Assembly: GCA_913019975.1 (NCBI GenBank)
Contig: CAJWBH010000002.1
Location: forward strand, 124,001-188,000
DNA length: 64,000 nt
Reading direction: 5' to 3'
Source of the DNA: Thalassolituus maritimus
GTDB lineage: Bacteria; Pseudomonadota; Gammaproteobacteria; Pseudomonadales; Oceanobacteraceae
The notes under the pieces are model-generated. The model worked only from the letters and a program-made list of their open reading frames with translations. It did no database searches and was not told the DNA's origin. The position numbers and the translations under genes were made by a program. Below are positions 1 through 12,400 of the stretch, piece by piece (position 1 is the first letter of the stretch; every line of letters begins with the position of its first letter).

Positions 1-729
1 TTAGCACTTGCCAAAGATGGCGCCAAAGTGGGCCTGTTGGATGCCGATATCTATGGGCCGAGCCAAGGCATCATGCTGGGCATTGAAGAGGGCACTCGCC
101 CGGAAACCATTGATAATAAATGGTTCGTTCCTGTTGAGGCACACGGCATTAAATCTATGTCGATGGCGTATCTGGTGACCGAAAGCACCCCGATGGTGTG
201 GCGCGGCCCTATGGTCTCAGGTGCGCTGATGCAGATCCTGACGCAGACTCAGTGGAGCGAGCTTGATTATCTCCTGATCGATATGCCACCGGGTACCGGT
301 GACATTCAGTTGACCCTGAGCCAGAAGTTTCCGGTCAGTGGTGCTGTTATTGTGACCACACCTCAGGACATCGCGTTGGCCGATGCGCGCAAAGGCGTTG
401 AGATGTTCAACAAAGTGAATATTCCGGTGCTGGGGATGATTGAGAATATGAGTATGCATATCTGTTCTCAGTGTGGTCACGCAGAACATATCTTCGGGCA
501 GGACGGGGCAGAACGTCTGGCGCAAACCTACCAGACCAAAGTGCTGGGTTCCTTACCATTGTCGACCTATATCCGTAAGCAGAGCGATGAGGGTACACCT
601 GTTGTTGCCGCGGATGATTGCTCCGAAGTGTCTATGATGTACCGCCACGCAGCACGTCGCCTGGCCGTAACTCTGGCGACGTCAGAGACTGGTCAGAAGA
701 TACCGGATATTCAGATCAGCGACGATTGA
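1..729 (+). CDS. Mrp/ApbC-family Fe-S cluster carrier ATPase (5' truncated)
   Basis: The frame is open from base 1, so the gene begins upstream of the window and the N-terminal P-loop is missing. The visible part has the Mrp signature DMPPGTGD after a hydrophobic beta strand, a DADIYGPS segment typical of the deviant-Walker ATPases, and a C-terminal CSQC pair (CxxC) that in this family binds a bridging 4Fe-4S cluster between two subunits. The known role is cytoplasmic assembly or transfer of Fe-S clusters. It ends 22 bp from the converging chemoreceptor gene. Family assignment is secure; mrp and apbC are used interchangeably for such genes, so no symbol is given. Confidence 0.93.
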   Translation, partial: LALAKDGAKVGLLDADIYGPSQGIMLGIEEGTRPETIDNKWFVPVEAHGIKSMSMAYLVTESTPMVWRGPMVSGALMQILTQTQWSELDYLLIDMPPGTGDIQLTLSQKFPVSGAVIVTTPQDIALADARKGVEMFNKVNIPVLGMIENMSMHICSQCGHAEHIFGQDGAERLAQTYQTKVLGSLPLSTYIRKQSDEGTPVVAADDCSEVSMMYRHAARRLAVTLATSETGQKIPDIQISDD

Positions 730-750
730 TTCAGTCTGATTCAGCCCCGG

Positions 751-2064
751 TCAGTGCAGGCTGTCACTGAAAATGCTTACCGCATTGACAGCCTCACGTG
801 CTCCCTGACGTATTTCGAGAATTACCTCCCCAGCGCGGGTCGCAAGTGCAACCCCTTCTCCTGCCTGATGCTGACAGGACTCCATGCTCTGTATCGCAAG
901 AGACGTACCCGACTGCATTTTGTTGATCATCTGTGAAATTTCTTCGGTTGAGCTGCTGGTTCGGGCGGCGAGCTGTCTGACTTCATCAGCCACAACAGCG
1001 AATCCACGCCCCTGATCTCCGGCCCGTGCCGCCTCAATTGCAGCGTTCAGCGCCAGAAGGTTTGTCTGGTCGGCGATTCCCCGGATGGTGTTTACGATAG
1101 ACGTAATCATGTCTGATTGAGAACCCAGCTCAGAAATTACACTTGCAGCCTCCGACACCGCTGTTGAAACCTTGGTCATCTCATCGGATGCCTGCTGAAT
1201 AATATCGGTGCCAGTCGACGCGGATTGCTCGGTGGCGGTTGTGATGTGATAGGCACTTGCTGCACGTTCTTTCTCTTTCAGCGCCCTCTGAACATTAGCG
1301 GTGATGTCGGTGGCAAATTTTACGACACCGTACACCTCGCCTTGAGAAGAAATTAGCGGTGTATAAGACGCCTCCAGCCACAGATCCCTGCCATCTTTAC
1401 GCACACGACGGAAGCGGTCGCTGAAGAATTTTCCCTCGGCCAGATTCTTCCAGAACTGCTCGTATTCGGGGGTGGAAGCGTCTTCTTCGGGGACAAATAT
1501 TCTGTGATGTTTACCGACGATCTCACTGGCAGAATAGCCTGTAGCGGCAAGGAAATTATCATTGGCTCGCTGAATAATACCATCGCAGTTGAATTCAATG
1601 ACGGCCATTGACCGCTCTACCGCTTTGAATGCATCTGTAAAGCGGTTGTTTTCTTCCATCAGTGATGTCACATCGTGCGCAATCTTAACCACTTTAGTTA
1701 CCTGACCATTGGTGTCTCTGATAGGGGCATAAGTGGCATCTAGCCAGATGGTATTACCGTCCGCTTTTTTCCTTCGGAACTGGCCGTTAACCAGTGTGCC
1801 AGCCGCCAGTTTTTGCCAGAAGGCGGCGTATTCCGGACTGTTTACGTCCTTTTGATGGCAAAGCTCTTTGTGAGGGCGGTTGATCAAAGAGCCATCATCA
1901 CAACCGAAGAGTCCGTGATATAGAGAATTTGCGGTCAATACCGTGCCTTCTGTGCTGAATTCCGCGACAGCCTGGGTCTCGTAAATAGATTCCAGCACGC
2001 TAAGCTTTTCAGCGATATTCGATGCTTCTTCCGAGGGTTTTACAGGTTTGCGAGAGAAGAACAT
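751..2064 (-). CDS. Soluble methyl-accepting chemotaxis protein with two PAS domains (BdlA-like)
   Basis: The 437-residue protein has no membrane segment or signal peptide. Two PAS/PAC repeats occupy roughly residues 20-135 and 145-260; the parallel phrases [20 protein letters not shown] and [20 protein letters not shown] suggest internal duplication. They are followed by a short MCP signalling domain containing the conserved tip [20 protein letters not shown]. This PAS-PAS-MCP layout and length match BdlA of Pseudomonas, a cytoplasmic sensor of biofilm dispersion, and also Aer-like energy-taxis receptors lacking the membrane anchor. GGAG lies a few bases before the ATG. Ligand or cofactor (haem, FAD) cannot be read from the sequence. 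Confidence 0.88.
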   Translation of the reverse strand: MFFSRKPVKPSEEASNIAEKLSVLESIYETQAVAEFSTEGTVLTANSLYHGLFGCDDGSLINRPHKELCHQKDVNSPEYAAFWQKLAAGTLVNGQFRRKKADGNTIWLDATYAPIRDTNGQVTKVVKIAHDVTSLMEENNRFTDAFKAVERSMAVIEFNCDGIIQRANDNFLAATGYSASEIVGKHHRIFVPEEDASTPEYEQFWKNLAEGKFFSDRFRRVRKDGRDLWLEASYTPLISSQGEVYGVVKFATDITANVQRALKEKERAASAYHITTATEQSASTGTDIIQQASDEMTKVSTAVSEAASVISELGSQSDMITSIVNTIRGIADQTNLLALNAAIEAARAGDQGRGFAVVADEVRQLAARTSSSTEEISQMINKMQSGTSLAIQSMESCQHQAGEGVALATRAGEVILEIRQGAREAVNAVSIFSDSLH

Positions 2065-2188
2065 GGGTGTGCTCCAGACTTATTCTGCCTGATTCAGACT
2101 AGTTCAGTATCTTCATTAAGGCCAGAAATGAGAGTTATTCATATGTAGCTAAAAAGTGTTTTACAGGGTAGCTTTATCGTTATCTTTG

Positions 2189-2203
2189 ATCATTTCAAAT
2201 GAT
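2189..2203. promoter_or_regulatory. 15-bp inverted repeat upstream of the FadH-like gene
   Basis: ATCATTT-C-AAATGAT is a perfect 7-bp palindrome with a one-base centre, 73 bp before the start codon of the dienoyl-CoA reductase gene and just upstream of a possible -10 (TACACT at 2215-2220). Size and position suit a dimeric repressor or activator site. The regulator is unknown. Confidence 0.35.
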
Positions 2204-2266
2204 GGCGAACTGGCTACACTGAGCCTTATAACCATGACAACTCAGCCGAAGAGCTGACTTAGATGA

Positions 2267-4310
<2,044 letters not shown>

Positions 4311-4312
<2 letters not shown>

Positions 4313-4349
4313 AAAAACGGTCCGGGCGCTGCGGTTATGCGGCGCCCGG
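4311..4349 (-). terminator. Intrinsic terminator of the histidine kinase gene
   Basis: An 8-bp GC-rich stem (CCGGGCGC at 4322-4329 with GCGCCCGG at 4342-4349) is followed on the minus strand, after a few bases, by a run of Ts (plus-strand As 4311-4317). It lies between the two convergent stop codons. Confidence 0.65.
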
Positions 4350-4403
4350 TGTCACTTCCTGGTATTGCACTTCTTTTGGTTACTGCACCATTCTGGTTAG
4401 AGG

Positions 4404-6848
4404 CTACCAACTGGCTTTACTGCCAGAATCGGCTGTGCTTTCTGTTTCTTTGATTGCCTCAGGCAAGCGTATATTCAGAGTGAAGCCCTGTGACGACGGA
4501 GGGCTTACGATGCTGCCTTTCATAATGTTGGTCACAAGGTTCCGCACCTCGTAAAGCCCCAATCCTTTTTTAGTCGCCTCTGAACGACGTGTTGTGAAGA
4601 ACGGCAGAAATATCTTTTCGCGGTGATCTGTACTTATGCCACGGCCATTGTCCTGAAATTCAATATCAAGCACTCCGTTGTCAACGGAGGCCGAGACTCG
4701 CACATAGAGTGTCTGCTCATCGTATTTCTCAGGGTTGTGTACGACGGCATTCTCAGTAAGCTGATTCAGAATCTGTTCCAGTAGACTGGTGTATCCGCGC
4801 CACAGTGCGGTGTCAGGGTAGCTGATAACTTCCAGTGAGAGATGGCGGTATTGATGTTGGGCTCTTTGTTTCCAGTCACCCAGCCATGCCCGTAGGTAGA
4901 TGCTATCGGCATATTGTGAAGAACTCGCTCCCATGGATGACTGAATCAGCTGATTCAGCTCAGCAAGTCTGGAAATATTGTCCGTCACCTGATGGATCGC
5001 AGTTTTCAGTTCGCTATCGACAAGAATCTCGTTATCGTCGACCCGCCCCTTAATGTGTGTGGTTGCCAGCCTGATATTTCCCAGGGGAGTATTCATTTCA
5101 TGCGAAACACCCATCACCAACTGTTGTAAAGACTGATTCCGGTTGTCTTCCAGTTTTCGTAGCGCGGCTTCCTGATCGTATTTTTCAGTGACATCCAGAA
5201 ATGATCCAACCCATTGATATCCTTGATCCGAGATCTCCTGGCGCATCGTTAGAATTGCGTTTACGGCCTTGCCGCGCCGTGGCATAAGAATCAGTTCGTA
5301 TCCGGTGACCCTCATATCGCGACCAAGTAGCTCCCAAAGCTCAATCGAAGCATGCGGAGACTCAACAAACTGATCAAAATGCGGCTTAGCTTCGACCACC
5401 TCTTCTACCGATGGAAAGCCGAGCGCAGAGGCGAATGCCGGGTTACAGTCGGTAATCTCACCGCGGCTGTTAAGCTGGAAGCGGGCTGAAATGGAGTTCT
5501 GATACAGATCTTCGTATTGCTTGAGATAGCGTATAGCCTGTGACTGGCTATCGCTCAGGCGGCGCTGATCTTCCTGTTGCGCCTCTCGTAACATATTGAT
5601 CCGTGCCCCCATTGCAAGCGAGATCAGAATGACGTCAAAGACCGAACCAATCTGGTAGCCGTATAGAATCAGGGGGGTACCCGGAATCACCCCAAGCGTA
5701 CTCATATTTGCAGAGATTACGCCCATCATGAAAGCCAGCCAGGCGATGGTGAAGTACTTGGCGGGTTTGTGGCCTTGCGTCCAGGCACGGATCCCGGCTA
5801 GTAGAGTGTAAATCGCAAGAAGGGAGTTCACGTAATTCTGGATGCTAACTGCAGTCTGGTATGGCGCTGCCATAGATAATATGGCGAAGCCAAGTGTCAC
5901 AGGGACGTAGACCCGATAAACCATTGCGGCCTTCGGGCAATAATTTTTCAGCATCAGCAGTTGGGGTAGAAAGAGGGCGAAGAAAAATTGACTGATAGCA
6001 AACGACAGAGGGACCATAAACGCATTCAGTTCGGGCTTATCTGGCCAGAAATAGCCGAAGGCGGAGCCTTCAAAGTTCATATGAAAGAACAGAAAACTAC
6101 TGACGAATGCGGTGTAGTAGAGGTATAGCCGGTCACGTACTGCAAAAAAGAGAATGAGATTGTAGAGCGCCATGGCCAGCATGACCGCGTAGTACGCCCC
6201 CCGGAATACACCATTATTGATGAGTTGGGTGTTAAGAGTCGTTTGATCAACGAACTCCATAGGTAGCTGATAGGTCCCTTCTGTGGTGACATACAGGTAG
6301 AGGTCGTATGTGTTACCTGGTGTGAGGTCCAGTGGCAGAATCAGATTGGGATGATCTATGGCTCTCTCAGTATAGGGGATCCTGTCTCCCCCTCGGGCTA
6401 CATGGCATTGATTCGCATCGCGTATGCCCTCTGGGCATTGAAACAGAGCGACGGTATCCAGAAGCGAATATCTATTACGAAGAAACCAGTCGCGATCATC
6501 TTTCGTTTGCACCTGCATTACGAACCAATAACCAGCATCACCAACCCCGAGGTTCGGGTATTCATCAGTGCTTCGTTGCCATGGCTGCTGCTCGTGCAAA
6601 GTTGCGAGTTGTTCTGAGGCTGAATCTACTGACAGCTTATCCGTTTTCAGATACTGCCAATGCTTACCTGCGAGGTAAGTCGAGCCAGCATCCAGAATTA
6701 GAGGCGATTGATCCTGCACTGAGGGCAGGGCCAAGGCCGGAAGCGCAGCAGTGATGAGCAGACAAAGCGCCGCGATGAAAGAGAGTATGGAAGGCACAGA
6801 AATTCCTTTGCGCAAAGCGACCAGATCCTGATTGGCATTTCGGGCCAT
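4404..6848 (-). CDS. 7TM-DISM sensor histidine kinase with PAS domain
   Basis: A longer frame reaches 6920, but the ATG at 6848 has an excellent GGAGGG site just upstream, so I take an 814-residue product. An N-terminal signal or membrane segment is followed by an extracytoplasmic 7TMR-DISMED2-type domain (to about 180), seven hydrophobic helices (about 190-400), a PAS domain (about 440-560), a HisKA helix with phospho-acceptor His near 583 in SHEMNTPLGN, and an HATPase domain with N-box (LTENAVVHN), DNGRGIS and GLGLYEV. It probably senses a carbohydrate or other small molecule at the cell surface. No response regulator is adjacent, so its partner is unknown. It is divergent from the condensin operon. 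Confidence 0.9.
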   Translation of the reverse strand: MARNANQDLVALRKGISVPSILSFIAALCLLITAALPALALPSVQDQSPLILDAGSTYLAGKHWQYLKTDKLSVDSASEQLATLHEQQPWQRSTDEYPNLGVGDAGYWFVMQVQTKDDRDWFLRNRYSLLDTVALFQCPEGIRDANQCHVARGGDRIPYTERAIDHPNLILPLDLTPGNTYDLYLYVTTEGTYQLPMEFVDQTTLNTQLINNGVFRGAYYAVMLAMALYNLILFFAVRDRLYLYYTAFVSSFLFFHMNFEGSAFGYFWPDKPELNAFMVPLSFAISQFFFALFLPQLLMLKNYCPKAAMVYRVYVPVTLGFAILSMAAPYQTAVSIQNYVNSLLAIYTLLAGIRAWTQGHKPAKYFTIAWLAFMMGVISANMSTLGVIPGTPLILYGYQIGSVFDVILISLAMGARINMLREAQQEDQRRLSDSQSQAIRYLKQYEDLYQNSISARFQLNSRGEITDCNPAFASALGFPSVEEVVEAKPHFDQFVESPHASIELWELLGRDMRVTGYELILMPRRGKAVNAILTMRQEISDQGYQWVGSFLDVTEKYDQEAALRKLEDNRNQSLQQLVMGVSHEMNTPLGNIRLATTHIKGRVDDNEILVDSELKTAIHQVTDNISRLAELNQLIQSSMGASSSQYADSIYLRAWLGDWKQRAQHQYRHLSLEVISYPDTALWRGYTSLLEQILNQLTENAVVHNPEKYDEQTLYVRVSASVDNGVLDIEFQDNGRGISTDHREKIFLPFFTTRRSEATKKGLGLYEVRNLVTNIMKGSIVSPPSSQGFTLNIRLPEAIKETESTADSGSKASW

Positions 6849-6979
6849 TATACCCTCCGATGCGGAAGAATGCAGTGCGTTGCGCAGACATTGTGACAGG
6901 GCTCTCATCGGGCTGGCCAACGCCTCATCCTTTAAGTAATCTACTCCTCTTTAATCGCGCTGGAATAATAAGAAATTGT

Positions 6980-8440
6980 ATGTTTTTTGAGCAGGAACGG
7001 AGCCAGTTTTTCCGCCCGTTAACCGGTAAGTATCGAGCGCAGGTCATGGAGTGTCTGAAAGAGCTCTATCAGAGGCTCTACAGCTCTAGCAGTGCTGACT
7101 ATGGTCAGGCGATTCAACGAGACACCGTGATTGAAGTCTTTCAGGAAGCTCTAGTGCGGGCTCCGGTTCTGGCTGACGAATACGACAGTGAGGATGAGTC
7201 CAGCGAGAGCCGCTTCCGTACCAGCCGTGAACAGGCAGGTTGGGTACTGAATCAACTCATTGAATACGGCTGGCTTGAGAAGCAGGTCGATGAGGCCAGC
7301 TTACAGAGCACTTTCGGATTTACCCGGTTCGGGCGCCAGTTCACTGAGCCTTTTATCGAAGAAAGCCGGGCTATGGCACGGACCCGTCATCGTAATACAC
7401 GGAATACCCGTAACTCCCTTGAGTCCTTTCAGGAACGCGGCGACATATACGATCTGCTTGACGCCTATGAGTACTCAGAGCGCATCATCAGTGACTTTAC
7501 CGATGTGATTGGCGAGCTTGAGGAACGCAAGCGCGACCTTGTTCGTGAGATGGAAGACCAGTTGCTGATCGAGCGCGCCAGTGAAGCCTTCTTCGACTTC
7601 ATGGAGAACCGCTTCCAGCCAGATCTCTCTGTGCGCTTGTCAGCGGACAACGTGGAGAAGCACCGGGACCAGATTCAGGGTTTGATTGATCGTATCCGTA
7701 AACAGGACGTCGAATTCAAAGCCAACGCCGAGAAACGCCTACGTGAGTTATTACCAGAACTGGGGAAAGAGGGCAGTTCGGTACTCTGGACCATTCTCGA
7801 TGGCATAGAACTGCGTATGCGGAATGCCAGCGACATCATGCTGCCTGCATTACGTCGTGCCCTGCAGAGCTTTACTAAGCGGGCAGACATTATCATTCGT
7901 CAGATGAGTTATCTGGCATCGCAACAACACAACGACGTTCTTGCGGTATGCAAGCACCTCTCATCGCTTACTGAAGAAGAGCAGGCGAGTGCTCTGGAGA
8001 GAGCTGGAGAGCTTATGGAAGTACCGCAGCTCCGCCTGGTTGATCCTGCTTCTGTTCGCATGCACGCCTCACGAACCCGTCAGAAGATCGAAGCGGCACT
8101 GGACGATGGCAAAGGTGACTTTGATGTCGATGCCCGTCGGGAGATCTATGTGCAGCAGGTATTGGATCAGGCCTTCCTAGTGAACCAACAGGCACTACGG
8201 CACTTTATGAGCAGCAAGCTCAGTAGCGGTAAAAAAATATCCACACGCGATATCCCGATTGAATCGGCGAAAGACTTCCTGGCGGTTGCACATGCGATTG
8301 GTTTGGGCGCAGCCGATGGACTCTCGTCAGAGTTCGAATTCCATATTGATTATGATGAGAATCCGCGTGAAGAAAACAGCGATGGTTACTTCATCAAAAA
8401 AGACCACTTTACCTTCGAACTTGTTCAGAAACAGTCCTGA
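6980..8440 (+). CDS. mksF: Condensin kleisin-type subunit MksF (JetA-like)
   Basis: The product is 486 residues from the ATG opening [19 protein letters not shown], a beginning typical of JetA/MksF proteins; an in-frame extension to 6860 would overlap the divergent kinase promoter and looks wrong. It is largely helical with winged-helix-like ends, as expected of a kleisin bridging the heads of an SMC-type ATPase. It is the first gene of a tight mksF-mksE-mksB operon (26 and 6 bp gaps). Known role: the MksBEF condensin organises the chromosome, or, with JetD, forms the Wadjet anti-plasmid system. No JetD is present here, so chromosome condensation is the likelier job. Confidence 0.88.
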   Translation: MFFEQERSQFFRPLTGKYRAQVMECLKELYQRLYSSSSADYGQAIQRDTVIEVFQEALVRAPVLADEYDSEDESSESRFRTSREQAGWVLNQLIEYGWLEKQVDEASLQSTFGFTRFGRQFTEPFIEESRAMARTRHRNTRNTRNSLESFQERGDIYDLLDAYEYSERIISDFTDVIGELEERKRDLVREMEDQLLIERASEAFFDFMENRFQPDLSVRLSADNVEKHRDQIQGLIDRIRKQDVEFKANAEKRLRELLPELGKEGSSVLWTILDGIELRMRNASDIMLPALRRALQSFTKRADIIIRQMSYLASQQHNDVLAVCKHLSSLTEEEQASALERAGELMEVPQLRLVDPASVRMHASRTRQKIEAALDDGKGDFDVDARREIYVQQVLDQAFLVNQQALRHFMSSKLSSGKKISTRDIPIESAKDFLAVAHAIGLGAADGLSSEFEFHIDYDENPREENSDGYFIKKDHFTFELVQKQS

Positions 8441-8466
8441 GCGGGTACAGAGAAAAGAATCAGATT

Positions 8467-9429
8467 ATGTTGCATGAAATAGATCGCGAACTGGAAAAAG
8501 AAGGCCTCAGCCAGAAAGAATATTCTGAGCTGCTGGTACGCTTGCTCGATTACGGAGTAATTTGCCGTGATGAATCTCAGATCGAGCAAACCCTGTACGA
8601 CCGGTTTGTCCGTATCGAAGAACTGGTGGGCGAGTACCTTTCAGTTCTGGGTATCCGCATTCAGCACGATAAGCGCTTTCAGTTTATTCGTTTGTACCCG
8701 CCCGGCGCGCAGGTACCGGGGATGGATGAAGATCAGCAGAACGTTGGCAACCCAGCATTTCGCCAGCGCCTGAATCAGAGCGAAGTCGCCTTGATTCTCG
8801 TATTGCGCGCGCAGTACGACAAAGCGTTGCGCGAAGGGGCTGTTGATGAGCAAGGCTGTGTCATGGTGTCACTTGAAGGCCTGACCATCGCCATGAAAAA
8901 CCTGCTGAAGCGCAGCCTGCCAGAAAACGTCACTGAGCGGAAAGCGCTGTTCCGTAAGTTGCGTCAGATGCGTCTTGTTCAACTGCAGAATGAAGACAGC
9001 GTCCACGATGGTGATATCTGGTTGCGTATTCGCCCAATGATCATGAGCTACGTCAGCGATGAAGTGCTTACTGAATTAATGGCGACCGATGAAGACGACG
9101 AAGGCGATAACGAGACTTCCGAATTAAATTCTGAAGCCGGCCAGAGTGAAGATGCCTGGGCTGAAGCAGAGGCCAACGTTGGCGAAGAGTCTAGTTCTGA
9201 CGTGCCTGCGTCTGAAGAGCCGATTGCAGAAGATGAATCTGAACAGGAAGCTGAGTCTGAAGCGGTTACTTCTGAAGATATCAGCGCTGGCACTGATGAG
9301 CCGAATCAAGAAGAAAACTCATCAGAAAATGCCAAAAGTGCTTCGGCGGATGACGCAGAAGAAAGTGAAGAAAAAGAAGATCAGGCAGAACCTGAAACCA
9401 AGCAACCCGTCAGCCTGTTCGGAGAATAA
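8467..9429 (+). CDS. mksE: Condensin accessory subunit MksE (JetB-like) with acidic C-terminal tail
   Basis: Residues 1-205 resemble the small KITE-like MksE/JetB subunit (tandem winged helices) that docks on the kleisin. The rest, about 205-320, is a low-complexity tail almost entirely of Glu, Asp, Ser and Ala, ending KQPVSLFGE. Typical MksE proteins are only slightly longer than the folded core, so the roughly 115-residue tail is a conspicuous extension. Similar acidic tails could mimic DNA or limit DNA binding, but that is inference. The gene sits between mksF and mksB, 6 bp from the latter. Confidence 0.86.
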   Translation: MLHEIDRELEKEGLSQKEYSELLVRLLDYGVICRDESQIEQTLYDRFVRIEELVGEYLSVLGIRIQHDKRFQFIRLYPPGAQVPGMDEDQQNVGNPAFRQRLNQSEVALILVLRAQYDKALREGAVDEQGCVMVSLEGLTIAMKNLLKRSLPENVTERKALFRKLRQMRLVQLQNEDSVHDGDIWLRIRPMIMSYVSDEVLTELMATDEDDEGDNETSELNSEAGQSEDAWAEAEANVGEESSSDVPASEEPIAEDESEQEAESEAVTSEDISAGTDEPNQEENSSENAKSASADDAEESEEKEDQAEPETKQPVSLFGE

Positions 9430-9435
9430 AACGAT

Positions 9436-12400
9436 ATGTTCCTGAAGAAGTTTATTTACATCAACTGGGGCAATATCCCTGCGACCGAATTTGAGTTTGG
9501 TCCGATTAATCTGCTATCGGGTGGCAACGGCTCTGGTAAAACGACGGCTGCTGATGCTATTCAGACCATCATGACCGCAGCGCACGATACGCTGTTTCAC
9601 TACAATCCGGGTCAGGACGAAGCGACACAGCGTGGTCGTGGTAAAAACGTTCGTACACTGGCTTCCTACGTGCTGGGTTGTGATGATGGCAGTTATGCGC
9701 GCCCGAATGGCGCCGTGGGTTATCTCGGTGCGGTTTTTTATCCAACCCAAGGCGAAAGTGGTGAACCTTTCACGGCGATTATTGGTGTCAGTGCGACGGT
9801 GGATCGTGCTGGTGGTGCACCGGTAGCGCGCCAGAATGATATTCAGTTTTTTATCGTGGCTGGTGAAGAGTTAACTCAGAATGACTTTCTGCTGGACCTT
9901 GATGACTCTCATCAGGAAGTTATTCCACTTGGGAAACTGACAAAAAATCTCGCGCGCAGGATCAACCCGAACAGCGTAGAGAAGTACGACACCAAGAAAC
10001 AATATCTGCGTCGACTGTACGGTGCTCTGCGTGGCCGCAACGATGCGGTTCCGGAGCGCGAGGCAATGAATGCCGCGCGTACCTTCTCGCGCTTTATGGC
10101 CTACAAGCCGGTTAAAAGTATAAATGGTTTCGTGGCGAATGAAATTCTCGAAGCCAAAGACATGGGCGATGCAATTCGCAGTGTCTCGGATCTGATGAAG
10201 ACCATTTATGCGATGGAATCCGATGCGAATAAACTCGCTGAGTCCATCGAAATGCTGAGTGGCACGCGAGACAGTGCAGGGCGGTATATTGATCAATGGA
10301 TCGACTACAACGTTCTCGAATACACCGCAGCGCGCAGTCGTTATCTTAACGACCAGAAGAATTACCTGAACGCGAAAGAAATCCAGCAGCAGATTCGTGA
10401 GTCTCTGAATAAAACTCAGAAAGAGCGTGACGTTGCACAGGATCGCCGTAAGCAGGTGCGCGAGCAATTAATCAGTATGGAAGCCCGCCGTCAGGGCATC
10501 GACGCGCTGCAGGATAAAGATGCCGCAGAGCAGGCGATCAATGATGGTAAAGCGAAGCTGCAACAGCAGGCAATTCCGTTGCTTGAGCAGGATCAGATGT
10601 TGCAGGCATCGCTACGTGCTACTGAGCTTTTATATGGGGCGTTGCAGAAAACTAACGTCGCTGCAGAAATTCCGTCTCTGGGTAGTAAACGTATTGCGGA
10701 GCAAGCGCGCGAAGTACTGGCTATTAAAGACAATGGTGCCGTCGACTTCCGTAAACTCCTCGGTAAAGACTGGATCGATCTTTCACCTCTGGAAGCTCAC
10801 CTCGACGATGCCCGCACCCAACAGTCACTGGTAAACAGCTGGCGCGATCGCTTCCACGATACTGAACTGGAAAGCAGCGGCGTATCACTGCGCGATCAGA
10901 TTGCCCGTGTGGCGGACCGTCGTGATCAGAAGCTTCAGCAAGCGAAGCACCGTATGGTGCAGAAGCAGAATGAAATCTCCAGCCTTGAGGCACGCCAGGC
11001 GACGTATCCAGGGTATGTGCGCCAGGCGCTCGAAGCGATTATGCGTGAATGCCCGCAGGCAGAACCGCGCGTACTGGCGGACTACGTTGAGGTCACTGAC
11101 CCAGACTGGCAGAGTGCGGTCGAAGGTTATATCGGTGGAGCGCGCTTCAGTATTATTGTTGAGTCTGCGTTTGAAGCCGAAGCTGCGCATATTCTTCGTC
11201 AGATTCCGGGTGGCAGCCGCGCTCGTGTTATTCAGGGTGAGAAAGCGAAAAAAGACAGTGAACGGATGAAAATTCCGGCGAATTCCATTATCCACCTGAT
11301 GGATTTTGAACACGCGACTGCCCGTTATTATCTTGAAGCCAGTTACGGCACGGTCGAGCAGGTAGCCGATATTCAGGCGCTGCGTATGACACGTCGTGGT
11401 GTGACGAAAGAAGGTCTGGGCTCGGGTGCGTATTCTATTTATCGCTGTGACCTTGAAGATGCGGATCTCGTTTTCGGTTTAGGAGCGCGCGAGCGTGCAC
11501 TTGCGGCGAAGCGCAGCGAAGTGAATATGCTCGAAGACGTTGCTAACGAAGCAAACTATCAGCTTCGTCAGGCGCAGCAGTTACTTGATGCGGTTAATCT
11601 TCTGCGTCACGTTACCTTCGCAGACCAGATGCAATCGATGCTCGATACTCAGTATGCGATGACGCAGGCTGAAAATTCACTGAAAGGCGTGGATGTCTCC
11701 AGCTTCGGTGATATTGAGCACGAATTTACCGCACTTAAAGAAAAAGCGGACGACCTCGATGCACAGATAAAAGAGCTGGATGGTGAGCTTGGCCGTTTGC
11801 AACAACAGTTAAATGATGCTGAAAAAGCCGTTAAGGCACTGAGTGAGCATCAGGAGCAGACATCAGACACGGCTGACGCTAAAGAAGATGCCCTGCGCTC
11901 TATCGTGGGTATCTGGCCTGACTTTGATCTTGAGAAGCGCCTGGAACAAGCGGATAAAGAGGCCGAAGAAAGCCCGGTTGATGCAATTGAGAACCTGCGA
12001 AAATCGGTTTCTCAGGAGCTCAATTCCATTGCGTATGAAATTGAGCGGAACATCACTGAACACAATCAGACTTGCCAGACCGTCGATTCGATTGTTTACG
12101 CTCCGGATTATCGTGATGAGCATGGTGCGAAATTTTTTACCGGTGTGTGTGACCTTCAGCGCGAAGTCGAACGTGTTCACAACCGTTTGAAGAATAATAT
12201 TCTGGTCGAGAAGCAGGACAAGCTGCATCAATTACGTGAAAGCTTTAATAACGTCTTTGTGACCAACCTGTGTCACTCAATTTATCAGGCGATCAACGAC
12301 GGCAAACGTATTCTTGAAGACCTGAATAAAGAGCTGGCTCATCACCAGTTTGGTGCTGACCGCGAAACCTATTGGTTCGATTGGGAATGGGTGCCAGAGT

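Noticed and set aside
9048-9445. Several overlapping frames on both strands in the mksE tail
   Set aside because: They are by-products of the repetitive GAA/GCA-rich codons of the acidic tail.
10885-11313. Long antisense frame inside mksB
   Set aside because: There is no ribosome-binding site or recognisable product, and the sense gene is unambiguous.
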